A model generated the notes under the pieces. That model saw only the letters and a list, made by a program, of their open reading frames with translations, made no database searches and had not been told where the DNA came from. From positions 248,001 to 312,000 of the forward strand of contig NZ_JAIMCB010000004.1 in the NCBI RefSeq assembly GCF_025499425.1: 64,000 nt of DNA, read 5' to 3'. The stretch is from Acidiferrimicrobium sp. IK (lineage in GTDB: Bacteria; Actinomycetota; Acidimicrobiia; Acidimicrobiales; Palsa-688). The position numbers were made by a program, and so were the translations under genes. Each line of letters opens with the position of its first letter. Position 1 is the stretch's first letter. Of this stretch, positions 28,157 through 37,213 are shown one piece after another.

Positions 28157-29656
28157 ATGACCTACCTCGATGCGTCTCCCGAGCCGAGCGACAACACGGT
28201 GAGCGAACCCGACCGATTGCCTCCGGACCCGGCGCGGTGGCGGGCGCTCGGAGTCTTGGCCCTGGTGCAGTTCATGCTGGTCCTCGACATCACCGTGGTC
28301 AACGTCGCCCTCCCGCGCATCCAGGTCGACCTGGGGTTCTCCCGCTCCGGTCTGGCGTGGGTGGTCGACGGCTACGTGCTCACCGCCGGCGGTCTGCTGC
28401 TCCTCGGCGGCCGGCTGGCCGACCTGGTCGGCCGGCGGCGGATGTTCTTCGCCGGTGTGGGCCTCTTCGCGCTGGCGTCGGCGCTCAGCGGAGCCGCGGC
28501 TGACCCGGCGATGCTGGTCGCCAGCCGCTTCGCCCAGGGCGCCGGCGAGGCCCTCGCCGCGCCGGCCGCGTTCGGCCTGGTGGCGCTGCTGTTCCCGGAC
28601 CCCAAGGAGCGGACCAAAGCCATCGGGATCTTCAGCGGTGTCGCCGGCCTGGGCGGGACCCTAGGCCCGATCCTCTCCGGTCTGCTGGTGACCGGACTGT
28701 CCTGGCGCTGGGTGTTTTTCATCAACGTCCCCGTCGCGGTGTTCGCCGTGACCGCCGTCGGGCGGATGGTGGCTGAGAGCCGGGCGGAGCGTGCCGGGCT
28801 CGCGGGCCGCCCCGCACCCGACTGGCAAGGCGCCCTTCTCGGGACCGCCGGCCTGGGCGGGGTGATATTCGGTCTGATCCGTGCCTCCACCCAGGCGTGG
28901 GGTTCGGTGTCGGTCATCGCCCCGCTGGTCGGCGGCGGCGCGCTGCTCGGCGGGTTCGTCCTTCGCGAGCGCACCGCCGGCGATCCGCTGGTTCCCAAGG
29001 GGTTCTTCTCCAACCGGACCCGGGTCACTGCCAACCTGGCGACGCTGTTTTTCACGTCGGTCTTCTTCACCTTGTTCTTTCTCCTGACCCTCTACCTGCA
29101 GCAGGTGCGGGGCTACTCGGCGTTGCGCACCGGTATCGCCTACCTCCCGATCGGCGTGGCCATCGGCGCCGGGATCGGCTTGGGCACCTCCCTCCTGGCC
29201 CGGGTCGGCACCCGAGGCCTGCTCTGCAGCGGCTTCGTGCTGGTCGGCGCCGGGATGTTGGCGCTCGGGGGTGTCACCGTCCACGGCAGCTACCTGCGCA
29301 GCCTGCTGCCCGGCTTGGTGGTCATCGGTGTCGGCTCGGGCCTGTGCTTCGTCGGGTTCGGTAACGCCTCGGTCCACGGCGTCACCGGTGAGGACGCCAG
29401 CTTGGCCTCCGGCGTCCAAAACGCGCTGCAGCAAGTCGGCGGCGCGGTCGGCTTGGCCGTGCTGGCGACCATCGCGCTCCGTCACTCCAGCGCGTCGATC
29501 CACCGCGGCGTGGCGCCGGCGCTGGCCGCGACCGCCGGGTACCGCGTGACCTACCGGATATCCGCGGTGATCGTGCTGGTCGGGGCGGCCGCCGTCGCCG
29601 CCTTCTTGGAGCGACGGCCCGCCGCCGCAGTCGAAGCGGCGCGAGTCGTCGGCTAG
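28157..29656 (+). CDS. MFS drug transporter, DHA2 (EmrB/QacA) type
   Basis: A 499-residue exporter with fourteen predicted helices: VLDITVVNVALPRIQVDLGF (motif D1/C region), GGRLADLVGRRRMFF (A-motif) and GTLGPILSGLLVTGLSWRW. It is a second copy of the class found at 13.8 kb. Its stop shares CTAG with the convergent molybdenum hydroxylase gene. No regulator is adjacent. Confidence 0.9.
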   Translation: MTYLDASPEPSDNTVSEPDRLPPDPARWRALGVLALVQFMLVLDITVVNVALPRIQVDLGFSRSGLAWVVDGYVLTAGGLLLLGGRLADLVGRRRMFFAGVGLFALASALSGAAADPAMLVASRFAQGAGEALAAPAAFGLVALLFPDPKERTKAIGIFSGVAGLGGTLGPILSGLLVTGLSWRWVFFINVPVAVFAVTAVGRMVAESRAERAGLAGRPAPDWQGALLGTAGLGGVIFGLIRASTQAWGSVSVIAPLVGGGALLGGFVLRERTAGDPLVPKGFFSNRTRVTANLATLFFTSVFFTLFFLLTLYLQQVRGYSALRTGIAYLPIGVAIGAGIGLGTSLLARVGTRGLLCSGFVLVGAGMLALGGVTVHGSYLRSLLPGLVVIGVGSGLCFVGFGNASVHGVTGEDASLASGVQNALQQVGGAVGLAVLATIALRHSSASIHRGVAPALAATAGYRVTYRISAVIVLVGAAAVAAFLERRPAAAVEAARVVG

Positions 29657-32124
29657 CGCCGCCGGTCCTCGAGGCCGGCCGCGGCCCACGCCGCGGGGTC
29701 GGGACGCCACCCGGTGGCCCTGACCGCAGCCCGGATCGCCGGCGGGTGCAGCCGGGTGCTGTTCAGCCGGACGCCGAGAGGGGACAGGGCGTCCTCCACC
29801 GCGCCGACCATCGCGGCGGGCAGCGCGATCAGCCCGGCCTCACCGACCCCCCGAAAGCCGCCGGCGGTCGCGGACGGCGTGGGCTGATGGACCACTCGCA
29901 GGCGGGGGACGTCGAGCGAGGAAGGGATGGTGTAGTCGAGCAGGGTGGCGCACAGCGGTTGGCCGTCGGGGGAGTAGCGGACCTCCTCCCACAACACGTT
30001 GCCGAGCCCTTGGGCGAACGCCCCCTGGTGCTGCCCCTCCACCAGCGTCGGGTTGACCACCACCCCGCAGTCGGACACGCACAGCGCGTCGAGGACCGTC
30101 ACCGACCCGGTCGCGGGGTCGACCTCGACGGCGACGGCGGTCATGTGGGAGGAGTAGGTCTCGTCGTGGTTCTGGAGGCCGTCCGCGGACGGGTTGGTCC
30201 GTCCCGGCGTGTAGGTGACCGTGGTGGACAGGCCCGGCTCGACGCCGGGCGGCAGACGGTGCTGGACCCACCACGCGGTCGCGGCTACCGCGGCCAGCAC
30301 GTCGGCGTCGACGGGACCTTCTTCTGGCAGCGTCAGGCCCAGGTGGGCGGCGATGGCCGCCATGCGGGCCCGCAGCCGCCGGCACGCGGTGACGACCGCC
30401 CCGCCGCCCATCACCGTGCTGCGGCTGCCCCAGGTCCCCTGACCGTAGGGGAGGCGGCCGGTGTCGCCGTCGGCGACGGTGACCGCCTCGGGCCCGACGC
30501 CCAACGCGTCTGCGGCGATCTGAGCGAACACCGTCTCGTGGCCCTGGCCCTGGGACTTCGTGCCGACTGCGACGGTCACCGTGGCGTCGGGGAGGACGGT
30601 GACCATGGCGGTCTCCAAGCTCCCGAAGCGAGCCGCGGTGTCGTGCTGGTTGGGGGCGGTGCCCTGCACCAGCGTCGAGAGCCCGACACCCAGGTGGCGG
30701 CCGGCCGAGCGGGCCTCGGCCTGGCGGTGCCGCCACTCGTGGTAGCCGAACTCGGCCACCAGCGTGTCCACCATCGCGTGGAGGTCACCGCAGTCGACCA
30801 GTCCGCCGCTGTAGGTCCGCCACGGCCGGGGCTCGGCGGGCAGCAGGTTGGCCCGGCGGACGTCGAGGGGATCGACTCCCAAGCGTTGGGCGATGCGGTC
30901 CAGCACCCGTTCGGTGCTCAGGTGGGCTTGGGGCTGGCCGAACCCCCGATAGGCGCCGACGGGGCAGGTGGTCGTCGCTACCGCCGACAGGCTCCAGCCG
31001 ACCTCCGGGAACGCGTACCCGCCGGAGAGGGCGCCGACGGTGACCAGCGACGGGCCGATACCCGAGAAGTACAGGACCGGATGGCCGAGATCCGAAGTCA
31101 CCGCGACCCGGAGGGCCACGACCCGGCCGCGGTCGTCGAACCCGGCGTCGACGTGATGGACCTGAGGCCGGCTGTGCACCGACGCGGTCAGGGCCTCGGT
31201 TCGGTCCGCGCTCCAGCGCAGCGGGCGACCGGTCATGATCGCCAGCATCCCCACCAGGCACTCCTCCCGGGTGAAGTGCTGCTTGTTGCCGAAACCGCCG
31301 CCCATGTCCGGGCTGATGACCCGCACCGCGGCCTCGCGAAGCCCGCACGCCTCGGCCACCACGCTGCGCAGCTGGTGGGGCTGCTGGGCTGAGGAGATCA
31401 GCGTCAGCTGCCCGCGGGCGGGGTCCCAGCTGCCTTGGGCCCCGTGGGCCTCGAGCGGCAAGCCGATCACCCGGTGGCTTTCGAAGCTCTCCTGCAGGCG
31501 GTGGGGGGCGGCGGCCAGCGCCTCCTCTACTCCCGCGGTCGACCCCTCGAGGTGCACGAACTCGTTGGTGCCCCACTCCGGGTAGAGCAGCGGGGCGCCC
31601 GGCGCCATGGCGGCGGCGGGACCGACGACGGGGGGCAGCTCGCGGTAGTCGATGTCGAGCAGCTCCACCGCGTCCTCGGCCACCGCCCGGCTGGCCGCGA
31701 CCACCGCGACGACCGGCTCGCCGACGTGGCGGACCCGGTCAACCGCGAGCAGCTCCCAGCTGAGCGGCTGGTAGGGAGGAGCGAGCCGGTGGCTGAGCGG
31801 CCGGGCTCCCGCGGCGCGCAGATCGGCTGCGGTCACCACCGCGACGACCCCGTCGAGGGTCGCGGCCGCGGCGACGTCGATACCGGCGATGTCCGCGTGG
31901 GCCAGCGTGGAGCGGGCGAACGCGACGTGGTGGAGCCCGGCCACGTCGTGGTCGGCCAGGTACCGGCCGAGCCCGGTGAGCAGGCGGGCGTCCTCGGTGC
32001 GGGGCATCCGGCTCCCGACCGAGGGACGCGGTGGCGACGGTGCCTGCGGCCGCGGGACGCGGCGCTCTGAGGGCGTGTCGCCGCCTTCCGGCGGGTGCCG
32101 TGCGGGAGGGGTGACGACGGTCAC
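29653..32124 (-). CDS. Molybdopterin-binding large subunit of a xanthine dehydrogenase-type hydroxylase
   Basis: An 823-residue catalytic subunit of the xanthine oxidase family. The first ~40 residues are Pro/Arg-rich; the conserved part starts RMPRTEDARLLTGLGRYLAD. Molybdopterin-contact motifs include SPDMGGGFGNKQHF, GAYRGFGQPQAH and GTKSQGQGHETVF, and the catalytic Glu lies in GGFRGVGEAGL. The AYRGFGQPQ signature is of the xanthine dehydrogenase kind, not the AYXCSFR loop of CO dehydrogenase. GTG 32124 overlaps the stop of the small subunit. The purine genes next door point to xanthine or hypoxanthine as substrate (inference). Confidence 0.9.
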   Translation of the reverse strand: MTVVTPPARHPPEGGDTPSERRVPRPQAPSPPRPSVGSRMPRTEDARLLTGLGRYLADHDVAGLHHVAFARSTLAHADIAGIDVAAAATLDGVVAVVTAADLRAAGARPLSHRLAPPYQPLSWELLAVDRVRHVGEPVVAVVAASRAVAEDAVELLDIDYRELPPVVGPAAAMAPGAPLLYPEWGTNEFVHLEGSTAGVEEALAAAPHRLQESFESHRVIGLPLEAHGAQGSWDPARGQLTLISSAQQPHQLRSVVAEACGLREAAVRVISPDMGGGFGNKQHFTREECLVGMLAIMTGRPLRWSADRTEALTASVHSRPQVHHVDAGFDDRGRVVALRVAVTSDLGHPVLYFSGIGPSLVTVGALSGGYAFPEVGWSLSAVATTTCPVGAYRGFGQPQAHLSTERVLDRIAQRLGVDPLDVRRANLLPAEPRPWRTYSGGLVDCGDLHAMVDTLVAEFGYHEWRHRQAEARSAGRHLGVGLSTLVQGTAPNQHDTAARFGSLETAMVTVLPDATVTVAVGTKSQGQGHETVFAQIAADALGVGPEAVTVADGDTGRLPYGQGTWGSRSTVMGGGAVVTACRRLRARMAAIAAHLGLTLPEEGPVDADVLAAVAATAWWVQHRLPPGVEPGLSTTVTYTPGRTNPSADGLQNHDETYSSHMTAVAVEVDPATGSVTVLDALCVSDCGVVVNPTLVEGQHQGAFAQGLGNVLWEEVRYSPDGQPLCATLLDYTIPSSLDVPRLRVVHQPTPSATAGGFRGVGEAGLIALPAAMVGAVEDALSPLGVRLNSTRLHPPAIRAAVRATGWRPDPAAWAAAGLEDRRR

Positions 32125-32597
32125 CGGCCCGGGCCTGCGTCCCGGGCGGCGGCCAGCACGGCGTCGACCAGGCCGGCGTAACCGGTGCAGCGGCACAAGT
32201 TGCCGGCCAGGGCCTCGCGCACCTCCTCCTCGTCGGGGTCAGCGACCCGCTCGAGGAGATCGATGGCGGTGAGCACCACGCCCGGTGTGCAGTAGCCGCA
32301 CTGCAGGCCGTGGTGGCGGCGAAGGGCCTCCTGCACCGGGTGCAGCCGGCCCGGCGACCCGACCGCCTCGATAGTCGTGACCGTACGCCCGCCGGCTTGG
32401 ACAGCCAGCAGCAGGCAGCTGCGCACGATCTCACCGTCGAGCAGGACGCTGCACGCGCCGCAGGCCCCCTGCTCGCACCCGGCGTGGGTCCCGGTCAGGC
32501 CCAGCTCGTCGCGCAAAGCGTCGAGGAGCGTGGTGCGATCCTCGACGTCGAACGACGCCGGCGCGCCGTTGACGGTGAGGCGGACCGGCCGGCTCAC
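32121..32597 (-). CDS. [2Fe-2S] small subunit of the molybdenum hydroxylase
   Basis: A 158-residue electron-transfer subunit. The plant-ferredoxin-type cluster is bound by the cysteines of GCEQGACGACSVLLDG and SCLLLA; the second cluster by CGYCTPG and NLCRCTGY. This two-cluster domain is standard for the family. GTG 32597 overlaps the stop of the FAD subunit, and its own stop overlaps the large-subunit start. Confidence 0.95.
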   Translation of the reverse strand: MSRPVRLTVNGAPASFDVEDRTTLLDALRDELGLTGTHAGCEQGACGACSVLLDGEIVRSCLLLAVQAGGRTVTTIEAVGSPGRLHPVQEALRRHHGLQCGYCTPGVVLTAIDLLERVADPDEEEVREALAGNLCRCTGYAGLVDAVLAAARDAGPGR

Positions 32598-33496
32598 GAA
32601 GCGACCTGACGGTCCTGGGCCCGCCGGAACGCCTGAGCCAGCGCCCGGGCGGCGAGCAGCCCGCACAGCTCGTCGCGCCCGTCACCGGCGCCGCGGGCCG
32701 CGGCGGTCACCGCTCCTGCCGCGGCCCGCAACAGGCCGGGGGTGGCCTCGGTGGCCCCGGCCGCGGTGGCGGCCAGCTCGTCGCCGAGGGGCAGGGGACC
32801 GCCGCCGATCCCGCACGCCGCGGCCCCGACCCACCGCAAGGCGCCGGTCCCGTCGAGCTCGACGGCCACGCCGACGCCGGCGTCTGGGAAGTCGTGGAGG
32901 CGTGGGGACCACTCGCACCACGCCGCGCCGTGCCCGGGGCCCGCCGCAGGGAAGCGCACCGCGGTCAGGACCTCCGCCGGTTCGAGGGTGGTGGCGAAGA
33001 ACCCGTCGGCCAGGGCGCTCGCCGCCAGGCGGCGCTCCCCCCGCGGCCCGGTGGCCACGACGGTGGCGTCGAGCGCCACCGCCACCGCAGGAAGCTCGGC
33101 GACCGGGTCGGCGTGGGCGAGGGACCCGCCCAGCGTGCCCCGGTTGCGGGTCGCGGGGAACCCGACATGGCGGGCGGCGTCGGCCAGCAGCGGCACGGTG
33201 GCCGCGACCAGAGGATCTAGCTCCAGGCGGCGCTGGCGCACCATCGCGCCGGCGACCAGCACCCTCGAGTCGCCGCTGGCCGCCGGCTGGGCCCGGTCAC
33301 CGTCGGCGATCTCCAGCACCCCGAGGCCGGCGTCCTCCAAGTCGACCAGCGTGGTCGGACGGGCCAGGCGCAACGACAGCAACGGGAGGAGGCTCTGCCC
33401 GCCGGCGAGCAGCTTCGCGTCCTCGTCGGCGGAGAGGACCGAGACCGCCTCCTCTACGGACCCGGCCGGATGCCAGGCGAAGGGCGCCGGCTTCAC
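32594..33496 (-). CDS. FAD-binding medium subunit of the molybdenum hydroxylase
   Basis: A 300-residue subunit that passes electrons from the iron-sulphur clusters to NAD+ or another acceptor. FAD contacts are visible as LLAGGQSLLPLLSLRLARP and TRNRGTLGGSLAHADP, with the C-terminal CO-dehydrogenase-flavoprotein domain after residue 180. It is the first gene of the three-subunit operon, transcribed leftwards, 50 nt after the urate hydroxylase gene. Confidence 0.93.
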   Translation of the reverse strand: MKPAPFAWHPAGSVEEAVSVLSADEDAKLLAGGQSLLPLLSLRLARPTTLVDLEDAGLGVLEIADGDRAQPAASGDSRVLVAGAMVRQRRLELDPLVAATVPLLADAARHVGFPATRNRGTLGGSLAHADPVAELPAVAVALDATVVATGPRGERRLAASALADGFFATTLEPAEVLTAVRFPAAGPGHGAAWCEWSPRLHDFPDAGVGVAVELDGTGALRWVGAAACGIGGGPLPLGDELAATAAGATEATPGLLRAAAGAVTAAARGAGDGRDELCGLLAARALAQAFRRAQDRQVAS

Positions 33497-33545
33497 GGCT
33501 CGCTCACCGGCGCTTCGCTTGGCCTGCGTTCGCTCGCCGCGCTCC

Positions 33546-34712
33546 TCACCGGCACGGTCCGGTCTCCACCGACTGGGCCAACCCGTCGAGGATGGCGGTC
33601 CCGTCGTCGCCGTCGAGCGCCCGGTACCACGCAGCGGTGACGGCCGGATCGACGCCGTGGGTGGTGTCCGAGCGCTTCCGGGCCCGCCGGACGATGTCGG
33701 CGGTGTGGGGGCGGCGCTCGTCGCCGTAGCGGCGCAGCGCGTCGTCGAGCGACTGGTTGGTGGTGGTCAGGTAGTGGGCGAGGACCACCGCGTCCTCCAT
33801 GGCTTGGCAGCCGCCCTGGCCCAGGTCCGGGGCCATCGTGTGCGCGGCGTCGCCGAGCAGAACCACCCGGCCCCGGTTCCAAGTGGGCAGCCGCGGCAGG
33901 TCGTGGATGGGAGCGGCGTTGATCGGACCGTCCAGAGCGGCCCGCAGCAGGGATCGCACGGGTGCCGCCCAGCCCCCGAAGCGTTCGGGCAGGATGGCCG
34001 CGGCCGGAGGCAGGTCCTCGAGCGCGGAAGCTGGCAGCGGCACGTCGAAGAAGAAGTACAGGCGCCCGCCGCCCACCGGCATCACCGACGCCCGCATGCC
34101 CTCTCCCACCCACGTCCTCCAGGTGTCGGCCTCCACGATGTCGCCGTCGGTCTCGACGATCCCGTTCCAGTTGACGTACCCGACGTATCGGCGGTCCACC
34201 GTCTCGCCGAGCACGTAGGACCGCAGGGCGGAGTGCGTGCCGTCCGCGGCGACGACCAGGTCGGCCTCCGCCCGGCCGCCGTCCTCGAAGTGCACGGCGA
34301 CACCCGGGCCGTGGTCGCTCACCCCCGTGCAGCACATACCGGTCTGGACCAGCTCCCGGCCCAGCGAGCCGAGGAGCATCTCCTGCAACGCGGTGCGAGC
34401 CAGCGGCCACGCCCTCTCGCCGACCCGGGCGTAGAGCGCCAGCAAGGAGATGGACGTCAGCGTGGCGCCGTCCGCGCCCGACGCGTAGACCATGCGGTCC
34501 ATCCTCCCGCCGGCCGCGGCCACGGCCGGCCCCAAGCCCAGCAAGTCCAGCACCTTGACACCGTTGGCCCACACCGAGATGCCCGCGCCGACAGGGCGGA
34601 ATGCTTCGGCTCGCTCGAAGACGGTGGGGTGGTGGCCGGCGCGGCGCAACGCCAGGGCCGCGCACAGCCCGCCGATGCCGCCGCCCACGATCGCGACGTT
34701 CAGGCCGTCCAC
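33546..34712 (-). CDS. hpxO: FAD-dependent urate hydroxylase, HpxO-like
   Basis: A 388-residue class A flavoprotein monooxygenase. The FAD motif NVAIVGGGIGGLCAALALRR is at the start, DLVVAADGTHSALR in the middle (DG motif) and LLGDAAHTMAPDLGQGGCQA near 290. Within this large family, several segments and the purine context (molybdenum hydroxylase on one side, guanine-type deaminase on the other, HIUase across the divergent promoter) favour an HpxO role: urate to 5-hydroxyisourate with NADH and O2. This replaces cofactor-free urate oxidase, which is absent here. GTG 34712 avoids overlap with the deaminase. Confidence 0.75.
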   Translation of the reverse strand: MDGLNVAIVGGGIGGLCAALALRRAGHHPTVFERAEAFRPVGAGISVWANGVKVLDLLGLGPAVAAAGGRMDRMVYASGADGATLTSISLLALYARVGERAWPLARTALQEMLLGSLGRELVQTGMCCTGVSDHGPGVAVHFEDGGRAEADLVVAADGTHSALRSYVLGETVDRRYVGYVNWNGIVETDGDIVEADTWRTWVGEGMRASVMPVGGGRLYFFFDVPLPASALEDLPPAAAILPERFGGWAAPVRSLLRAALDGPINAAPIHDLPRLPTWNRGRVVLLGDAAHTMAPDLGQGGCQAMEDAVVLAHYLTTTNQSLDDALRRYGDERRPHTADIVRRARKRSDTTHGVDPAVTAAWYRALDGDDGTAILDGLAQSVETGPCR

Positions 34713-34740
34713 GCCGCTACCCGTCGCGCCAGGAGAACCT

Positions 34741-36132
34741 TCACCCGTCCAGTCCCTGGATGCGCGCCGCCGCGGCCCGGTGACGCCTGAGCACATCGTC
34801 CACGCCTGGCGCGGCGAGGACCCCGTCGCGTACCACGGCCCGTCCCGAGATCACGCTGTGGCGGGCGGATACGGGCCCGCAGCGCAACCACGCCTCGACC
34901 GGGTCGCTGAGCGCGCCGGCGAACGCCACGCCCTCCAGCGGCCAGCACACCAAGTCGCCGACGGCGCCGACGCGCAGCGTGCCGAGCTCCCCCTCCCGGC
35001 CGAGGCAGGCCGCGGACCCGATCGTGGCGATCTCGAGGGCGTCGCGCGCCGACATCGCCGCCGGGCCGCCGCGCGCCCGGCCGGTGAGCAGCGCCATGCG
35101 AGCCTCCAGCCAAAGGCTGGCGTGGTCGGTGGAGGACGACCCGTCGCAGCCGAGCCCGACCGGGCTGCCCGCGGCGCGCAGCGCCTTGACCGGGGCCAGC
35201 CCCCCACCCCCGATCATCATGTTGGACGACGGGCAGTGGGCGACGCCGACGCCGGCGGCGCCCAACCGGGCGATCTCGGCACGGTCGGGGTAGATGCAGT
35301 GAGCCACCCACGACCGGTCGGTCATCCAGCCCACGTCCTCGAAGTGCTCGACGGTCCGCTTGCCGAACGTCTCGGACGCGAAGCGGTCCTCGTCGGGATC
35401 CTCCGCCAGGTGGGTGTGGAGCCTGACGTCGAGCCGCTCAGCCAGCTCCGCGGTGCGCCTCATCAACTCGGGGGTCACCGAGAACGGAGAGCACGGAGCC
35501 AGAGCCACCCGCACCATCGCCCCCCATCCGGGGTCGTGATGGCGGCCGACGAGACGCTCGCTGTCAGCCAGGATCTCGTCGTCGTCTTGGACCACCGAGT
35601 CGGGCGGGAGTCCGCCGTCTTTCTGCGACAGGCTCATCGACCCCCGCGTCGGGTGGAACCGCACGCCGAGCTCGTCCGCCGCAGCGATCTCCGCGCTGAT
35701 CAAGTCGCCGCCGTGTCGGGGGTGGACGTAGAGGTGGTCGGTCGACGTCGTGCACCCGCCGAGCGCCAGCTCGGCCAGGCCGACCCACGCCGACAGGTAG
35801 GCGGCCTCCTCGTCAAGGAAGGCCCACCTGGGGTACAAGGTGGACAACCACTCGAACAAGGTGCCGTTGACCGCCGGGGCGTAGGCCCGGGTCAGGTTCT
35901 GGTAGATGTGATGGTGGGTGTTGATCAGCCCCGGCGTGACCAAGCACCCCGACGCGTCGAGCGTGGCCACCGCCGCCGGCGGAGGGTCCCCCGGGCCGCC
36001 GAGCCCGCTGATCAGCCCGCCGGTGACCGCCACCCACCCGCCCGGGATCTCCCGACGGTGGTCGTCCACGGTCGCGACCAGCAGCGAGTCTCGCACCACC
36101 AGATCCGCCGGGGCCGGACCGCTCGGGGTCAT
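34741..36132 (-). CDS. 8-oxoguanine/guanine deaminase (amidohydrolase)
   Basis: A 463-residue metal-dependent amidohydrolase. Metal ligands are visible as HxH in GLINTHHHIYQNL, His in RLHTHLAEDPDED, His in VAHCIYPD and Asp in GLGCDGSSSTDHAS. The pattern is that of 8-oxoguanine deaminases, which give urate from 8-oxoguanine and often act on guanine-like substrates. A urate product would feed the next gene, hpxO. It is the first gene of the minus-strand purine operon. The 210-nt divergent region to the HIUase gene (36133-36342) must hold both promoters; I see no clear operator in it. Confidence 0.82.
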   Translation of the reverse strand: MTPSGPAPADLVVRDSLLVATVDDHRREIPGGWVAVTGGLISGLGGPGDPPPAAVATLDASGCLVTPGLINTHHHIYQNLTRAYAPAVNGTLFEWLSTLYPRWAFLDEEAAYLSAWVGLAELALGGCTTSTDHLYVHPRHGGDLISAEIAAADELGVRFHPTRGSMSLSQKDGGLPPDSVVQDDDEILADSERLVGRHHDPGWGAMVRVALAPCSPFSVTPELMRRTAELAERLDVRLHTHLAEDPDEDRFASETFGKRTVEHFEDVGWMTDRSWVAHCIYPDRAEIARLGAAGVGVAHCPSSNMMIGGGGLAPVKALRAAGSPVGLGCDGSSSTDHASLWLEARMALLTGRARGGPAAMSARDALEIATIGSAACLGREGELGTLRVGAVGDLVCWPLEGVAFAGALSDPVEAWLRCGPVSARHSVISGRAVVRDGVLAAPGVDDVLRRHRAAAARIQGLDG

Positions 36133-36342
36133 GCCGGGCACCGTACCGCGGGGCCGGCCGGGGTTTCGCGGCGGGAGCGGAAGGGGGGAAGGGCCGGCGC
36201 GCACATGGGAACGGCGCACGGTACGGGCCAAGGGTTTCTGCCACGTTGGCGGCCCGTGAACAGAGGGTTTCGGGCCCGCCCACCCGCCGCCGGTCCTGTG
36301 CGACCCGACAGCGGGGGTTGGGCGTCGTGTCAGACTCGCGTT

Positions 36343-36639
36343 GTGCCGACGCTGTCCACCCACGTCCTCGACGCCGCCGGGGGCGGCGCCCGCGCCGGCG
36401 TCGAGGTGACCCTTCGAGATTCGACGGGCGCCGTCGCGGGGCAGGGGCGTACCGGTCCCGACGGCCGCCTCGGTGGTCTCGGCGCGACGTTGACGCCGGG
36501 CACCTACCGCCTCACCTGGTCGACCGAGGGCGCCTTCCTGGCGGAGGTGTCGGTGCTGGTCCGCCTGATCGAGGATCGCCATTACCACGTCCCGCTGCTG
36601 GCCTCCGGGGCGTCCGCGGTCACGTACTTGGGGGTGTAG
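36343..36639 (+). CDS. 5-hydroxyisourate hydrolase (transthyretin-related), atypical C-terminus
   Basis: A 98-residue protein that hydrolyses 5-hydroxyisourate to OHCU. Conserved residues are the His in LSTHVLDAAGG, the Arg in GPDGRLGG and the His in RHYHVPLL. The C-terminal hallmark YRGS, whose Ser takes part in catalysis, is replaced by YLGV. The chain is also shorter than the usual 110-115 residues. It may be less active, or the gene may have been altered recently. It ends 3 nt before the OHCU decarboxylase gene, so pathway membership is firm. Confidence 0.85.
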   Translation: MPTLSTHVLDAAGGGARAGVEVTLRDSTGAVAGQGRTGPDGRLGGLGATLTPGTYRLTWSTEGAFLAEVSVLVRLIEDRHYHVPLLASGASAVTYLGV

Positions 36640-36642
36640 CCG

Positions 36643-37146
36643 GTGGCGGAGCTGGCCGACCCTTCGACGCTCGGGACGCTCGACGCGGAGGGGCTGGCCG
36701 CCGCGATGCGGCCGCTCTGGGAGGACGCCGGCCCCCTGGCGGAGCGGCTGGTAGGCGTCGAGGTCGGGTCATGGGACGAGCACATCGAGCGGGCCGCGGC
36801 CACCATCGCGGCGATGGACGACCAGACCCGGGCCGCCCTCCTCCGAGCCCACCCGCGCATCGGCGCCCCGCCGGCGGAGCTGGCGCGCCGCAGCGCCATC
36901 TCCCTCGCCGAGCAGGGCGGGACGGGCGAGGACCCGGCGGCGATCGCCCGCCTAGCCGTCCTCAACGACGCTTACGAGGCTCGGTTCGGATTCCCCTTCG
37001 TCGACTGGGTGAAAGGGCGGAGCCGTTCCGACATGATCGAGGTCGTGGAGGCCCGCAGCGGGCGGGACCGGGCCACCGAGCTGGGAGCGGGGTGCGCGGC
37101 GCTCATCGCGATCGCCCGGGACCGCCTCTGTCGCCTGGAGGCCTGA
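36643..37146 (+). CDS. OHCU decarboxylase
   Basis: A 167-residue all-helical enzyme converting 2-oxo-4-hydroxy-4-carboxy-5-ureidoimidazoline to S-allantoin. The conserved motif with catalytic His is LLRAHPRIGAPP, followed by LNDAYEARFGFPFV and a KGRSRSDMIE helix. GTG start, 3 nt after the HIUase gene. The two-gene unit is divergent from the deaminase-hpxO-hydroxylase operon. Confidence 0.92.
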   Translation: MAELADPSTLGTLDAEGLAAAMRPLWEDAGPLAERLVGVEVGSWDEHIERAAATIAAMDDQTRAALLRAHPRIGAPPAELARRSAISLAEQGGTGEDPAAIARLAVLNDAYEARFGFPFVDWVKGRSRSDMIEVVEARSGRDRATELGAGCAALIAIARDRLCRLEA

Positions 37147-37178
37147 CCCGACGCACCGGGCGGAGCGGAAGCCCGGCG

Positions 37179-37204
37179 GGAACCCGGCGGCCCGGTTGGG
37201 CGTG
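37179..37204 (+). promoter_or_regulatory. ECF-type promoter before the sigma factor gene
   Basis: GGAAC at 37179-37183 and CGTG at 37201-37204 are separated by 17 nt, the arrangement of promoters read by ECF sigma factors. It sits directly before the sigma gene, suggesting autoregulation. An mRNA starting about 7 nt later would have almost no leader if ATG 37214 is used. Confidence 0.5.
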
Positions 37205-37213
37205 TACCAGTCG

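Noticed and set aside
29746-31392. Long plus-strand open frame opposite the molybdenum hydroxylase large subunit
   Set aside because: It is the mirror of a well-supported gene, and no domain or ribosome site is visible.
29653-33496. CO dehydrogenase (coxMSL)
   Set aside because: The large-subunit active-site loop reads AYRGFGQPQ rather than AYXCSFR or AYRGAGR, and the neighbours are purine genes.
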